From NCBI GenBank assembly GCA_018814965.1, contig JAHIYS010000220.1, positions 1 to 15,849 on the forward strand: a DNA stretch of 15,849 nucleotides. Reading direction: 5' to 3'. A program made the translations under genes and the position numbers. The notes under the pieces were generated by a model. The model had not been told where the DNA came from and did no database searches. It was given only the letters and a program-made list of their open reading frames with translations. Shown here piece by piece: positions 13,322 through 15,849 of the stretch. How positions within the stretch are numbered: the stretch's first letter is position 1; each line of letters begins with the position of its first letter. This DNA comes from Gammaproteobacteria bacterium (lineage in GTDB: Bacteria > Pseudomonadota > Gammaproteobacteria > UBA9339).

Positions 13322-14305
13322 ATGAAAATAAATAAAAGCAACATGTTTGAGTGGCTAAATAGTAAAGGTCATTTTCAAGGTATTTTTTGGATTATCTGCG
13401 CAGGTTTTTTTAGTAATTTGTGTGATACTTCAGTGCGTTTGGTGGGTGATAATTTACCTGCAATGCAGATCACTTTTTTTCGCTTACTTTTTGGCACTTT
13501 GATCCTTTTACCAGTACTTATGTATAAAGGCAGAGCCTCTTTTATGATAAAAAATATTCGAAATCATATAGTTAGAGTTGTAATTGGTTTCGGAGCCATA
13601 GCTTGTTGGATTTATGGGGCTAGACAAACAAGTTTGCCTTCGATCACAACTATTTCATTTGCTTGCCCCTTGTTTGTTTTGCCTATGGCTTATGTTTTTT
13701 TAGGCGAAAAATCTGATTGGAGAAGAGTATTATCAGTTGGATCTGGGTTTTTAGGGGTAATTATCATTGCTTTTTTTGAAAACAAAAATATTGGTTTAGC
13801 AACAGGTGGTTTTTCTTTGCATCTGGGGGTAATGTTTTTGCTGTTTTCCGCAGTATTATTTGCTTTAAGCGATATTTTAAATAAGAAGATGATTGCTTCA
13901 GAAAGTCTTATTTCTCTTTTATTCTATTTTTATTTTGGCACTGCAGTAATTGGTTTTATACCAGCAGTTTTAGTGTGGCATCAAGTGGGTTATATGGAGT
14001 TATTCTATCTATTTGTTCTGGGTACCGGTGGAGTATTAATATTATATTGCATCTTAAAAGCAGCGGCGGCGACTGAGATCTCATCAATTGCACCTTATAA
14101 GTATGTTGAGCTAATCTTTTCAGTTATTATGGGCTATCTTGTATTTAAAGAGATTATCAAGTTATCGACAATTGTAGGGGCAGGTTTAATTATTCCAAGC
14201 GCTCTTTTAATTGCTTATTATGAGATTAATAAAGAGATCAAAGCAAAAATCAATCGGGATAGTGATTTGGCTACAGAATTTTCTCTTGAATCTGAGCAGG
14301 CGTAA
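13322..14305 (+). CDS. DMT-superfamily (EamA) transporter
   Basis: A 327-residue inner-membrane protein with ten predicted helices from two EamA repeats (roughly residues 18-150 and 165-300). The repeats show the typical FFRLLFGTLILLPVL and ISFACPLFVLPMAYVFLGEKSDW ends in the first and IAPYKYVELIFSVIMGYLVF in the second, followed by a charged cytoplasmic tail. Substrates in this family range from amino acids to nucleotides and S-adenosylmethionine and cannot be read from sequence. ATG 13322 is chosen because AGGG lies 6 bases upstream and the likely transcription start falls at about 13297; ATG 13298 would be leaderless. The stop is separated from nfo by two bases (TAAGGATG), so the genes are translationally coupled. 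Confidence 0.85.
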   Translation: MKINKSNMFEWLNSKGHFQGIFWIICAGFFSNLCDTSVRLVGDNLPAMQITFFRLLFGTLILLPVLMYKGRASFMIKNIRNHIVRVVIGFGAIACWIYGARQTSLPSITTISFACPLFVLPMAYVFLGEKSDWRRVLSVGSGFLGVIIIAFFENKNIGLATGGFSLHLGVMFLLFSAVLFALSDILNKKMIASESLISLLFYFYFGTAVIGFIPAVLVWHQVGYMELFYLFVLGTGGVLILYCILKAAAATEISSIAPYKYVELIFSVIMGYLVFKEIIKLSTIVGAGLIIPSALLIAYYEINKEIKAKINRDSDLATEFSLESEQA

Positions 14306-14307
14306 GG

Positions 14308-15150
14308 ATGAAATATATTGGGGCCCATGTTAGCATTGAAGGTGGTATTTTTAATGCTCCGTTACGAGCTCAAAAAATAGGAGCCAAAGCTTTTGCGTGT
14401 TTTACCAAAAATCAAAAGAGGTGGGTTAGCAAGCCTTATACTATAGATGATATTTCCAATTTTAAAAATAATTTGCATGTCAGTGGGATTTCGGCTCAAC
14501 ATATTCTTGCCCATAGTGGCTATCTAATTAATCTTGGACAACCTGATGAAGAGCGCAGAAAGATCTCTATAGATGCTTTAATAGATGAGGTTAATAGATG
14601 TGAACAACTTGGAATTGATAAGCTTATATTTCATCCTGGTAGCCATTTAAGAGTTGTTACTGAAGAGGAGTGTTTAGACTATATTGCTGAATCTATTAAT
14701 TTAGTGTTGGGTGCTACTAATAAAGTAACATTGGTTGTTGAGAATACCGCAGGTCAAGGGAGTAATTTGGGTTATAAGTTTGAACATTTGGCGCATTTGA
14801 TTAGTAAGACAAATGATAAAACCAGAATTGGGGTGGGTATTGATACCTGCCACCTGTTTGTATCTGGTTATGATTTTAGGACAAAAGAAAAATATAAAAA
14901 AGTTTGGGATCAATTTCATGAGATTGTAGGTTTTGGTTATCTAAAAGGGATGCACATAAATGATAGCAAAATGGATCTTGGTTCCTCATTGGATAGGCAT
15001 GAATCAATTGGTAAAGGTAAAATTGGCTTAGAACCATTCAGGCTTTTAATGCAGGATACTCGGTTTGAGGATATGCCTTTGATCCTTGAAACCACTGATC
15101 CTACGATTTGGGAACAAGAGATAGAACTTTTGTATGATTTTTGTGAATAA
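14308..15150 (+). CDS. nfo: Endonuclease IV (AP endonuclease)
   Basis: A 280-residue TIM-barrel metalloenzyme that cuts DNA 5' of abasic sites and repairs oxidised 3' ends. All nine trinuclear-zinc ligands are present at the same numbers as in E. coli Nfo: His69, His109, Glu145, Asp179, His182, His216, Asp229, His231 and Glu261 (motifs HSGYLINL, FHPGSH, VVENTAGQG, GIDTCHLF, MHINDSK, DRHESIGKG and LILETTDP). Length is normal. It starts two bases after the transporter stop codon and ends 30 bp before rnr, making one probable operon. Function is well supported. Confidence 0.97.
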   Translation: MKYIGAHVSIEGGIFNAPLRAQKIGAKAFACFTKNQKRWVSKPYTIDDISNFKNNLHVSGISAQHILAHSGYLINLGQPDEERRKISIDALIDEVNRCEQLGIDKLIFHPGSHLRVVTEEECLDYIAESINLVLGATNKVTLVVENTAGQGSNLGYKFEHLAHLISKTNDKTRIGVGIDTCHLFVSGYDFRTKEKYKKVWDQFHEIVGFGYLKGMHINDSKMDLGSSLDRHESIGKGKIGLEPFRLLMQDTRFEDMPLILETTDPTIWEQEIELLYDFCE

Positions 15151-15180
15151 TAAAATTTTAGATGTGGTAGATAATTCAAT

Positions 15181-15849
15181 ATGACTATTAAAATAAGTAA
15201 AAAAAATAAAACAAGTAAGACTGCTAAAAAAAGCAGAGTAAGTAAAGCTGGCAAAGTCAAAGTAAATAGAAAAATAAATAGAGTTGGTAAATCTAAGATA
15301 AGCAAACTTGATCCTTTTTTTAACCGAGAAGCCAGCAAATATAAAGACCCTATTCCTAGTAGAGAGTTTATTATCCAGCATCTTGAGAAGTCCAAGGTGC
15401 CTGGAAGATATGCTAATTTAATTGAGTCTTTAGGCTTGGGCAGTAAAAAAGCACAGGAAGCATTACGTCGACGATTAAATGCCATGATGCGTGATGGTCA
15501 AATATTACTTGATCGTAAAGGTAGATATGCGCTAATAAAACAGATGGATATGTTGTGTGGTTATGTAATTTGCCATAAAGATGGTTATGGCTTTTTAGTT
15601 CCAGATGATGGTACAAGTGATATATTTTTAAATCCACGGCAGATACGCAGCCTTTTCCCTGGTGATAAAGTTTTGGTAAGCGTTACTTCTGAGCGAGGGC
15701 AGGGTAAGCGTGAAGGTGCAGTTGTTGAGGTTTTGAGTCGTAACTTCACCCACATAGTGGGGAGTTACATGGTAGAGAAGGGGGTAACCTTCATCAAGCC
15801 ATCAAATAAAAGCATTGCTCAGGATGTTATTATTCCTCCCGGTAAAGAG
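15181..15849 (+). CDS. rnr: Ribonuclease R, 5' part (runs off the window)
   Basis: An open frame of 223 codons without a stop at the window end. From residue 44 it follows E. coli RNase R closely: DPFFNREASKYKDPIPSREFI, winged helix (about 60-118: LGSKKAQEALRRRLNAMMRDGQI), first cold-shock/OB domain with GYGFLVPDDG (about 137-146) and FPGDKVLV, then VGSYMVEKGVTFIKP of the second. RNase R is a processive 3'-5' exonuclease for structured RNA and ribosome quality control; its catalytic RNB domain lies outside. Residues 1-43 are an extra lysine-rich leader (14 Lys and 3 Arg in 42 residues, no acidic residue). No alternative start before the winged helix was found. The ribosome site is weak. The gene keeps its ancestral place downstream of purA. 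Confidence 0.93.
   Translation, partial: MTIKISKKNKTSKTAKKSRVSKAGKVKVNRKINRVGKSKISKLDPFFNREASKYKDPIPSREFIIQHLEKSKVPGRYANLIESLGLGSKKAQEALRRRLNAMMRDGQILLDRKGRYALIKQMDMLCGYVICHKDGYGFLVPDDGTSDIFLNPRQIRSLFPGDKVLVSVTSERGQGKREGAVVEVLSRNFTHIVGSYMVEKGVTFIKPSNKSIAQDVIIPPGKE

Noticed and set aside
14937..15485. 182-residue minus-strand open frame opposite nfo and rnr
   Set aside because: It is the complement of two conserved genes. Its Leu/Phe/Ile-rich translation simply mirrors the Lys-rich rnr leader.

Overview
The window looks like chromosomal DNA from a low-GC gammaproteobacterium, plausibly host-associated and Legionellales/Coxiella-like. The gammaproteobacterial assignment rests on three things seen in the sequence. 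There is a sigma factor of the RpoS type. The DnaX, RecR and PurA sequences are typical of that class. The order miaA ... purA ... rnr is a spaced-out relic of the gammaproteobacterial miaA-hfq-hflXKC-purA-nsrR-rnr cluster. The host-associated reading is inference, from AT-rich DNA, REP-like palindromes, a DMT-type importer, and a large eukaryote-like LRR protein with membrane segments and an acidic C-terminus.

Layout. Positions 1-2042 (minus strand) hold a two-gene envelope unit: an ArnT/PMT-family lipid-linked-sugar glycosyltransferase followed by a small ArnE-like flippase subunit. Positions 2043-2285 are non-coding and carry a REP-like palindrome and a separate 92-bp element bounded by 23-bp inverted repeats. 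Positions 2286-4924 (minus strand) are the conserved dnaX-ybaB-recR replication/repair operon. Positions 4996-8748 (plus strand) are miaA, a 74-residue orphan, rpoS and purA. Positions 8822-12421 hold one very large gene of unknown function (1199 residues). It has an N-terminal glycine-zipper hairpin, a central membrane hairpin, a short RNase-inhibitor-type LRR block and a long helical C-terminal half ending in an acidic tail, so it is the best candidate for a secreted effector. Positions 12467-13054 hold a bidirectional terminator, tRNA-Leu(CAG) with no encoded CCA, a pair of inverted REP-like sequences and a small lipoprotein, with both genes on the minus strand. Positions 13282-15849 (plus strand) hold a DMT-family transporter, endonuclease IV (nfo) and the 5' part of RNase R (rnr), which runs off the window.

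How the genes fit together. The housekeeping genes cover tRNA modification (miaA), clamp loading and recombinational repair (dnaX, ybaB, recR), AP-site repair (nfo), AMP synthesis (purA), RNA decay (rnr) and the general stress sigma factor (rpoS). The accessory block between purA and rnr (large LRR protein, tRNA, REPs, lipoprotein, transporter, nfo) interrupts the ancestral order. It is the region most likely to hold lineage-specific biology. All gene starts were chosen by Shine-Dalgarno position or family alignment and several differ from the longest open frame.
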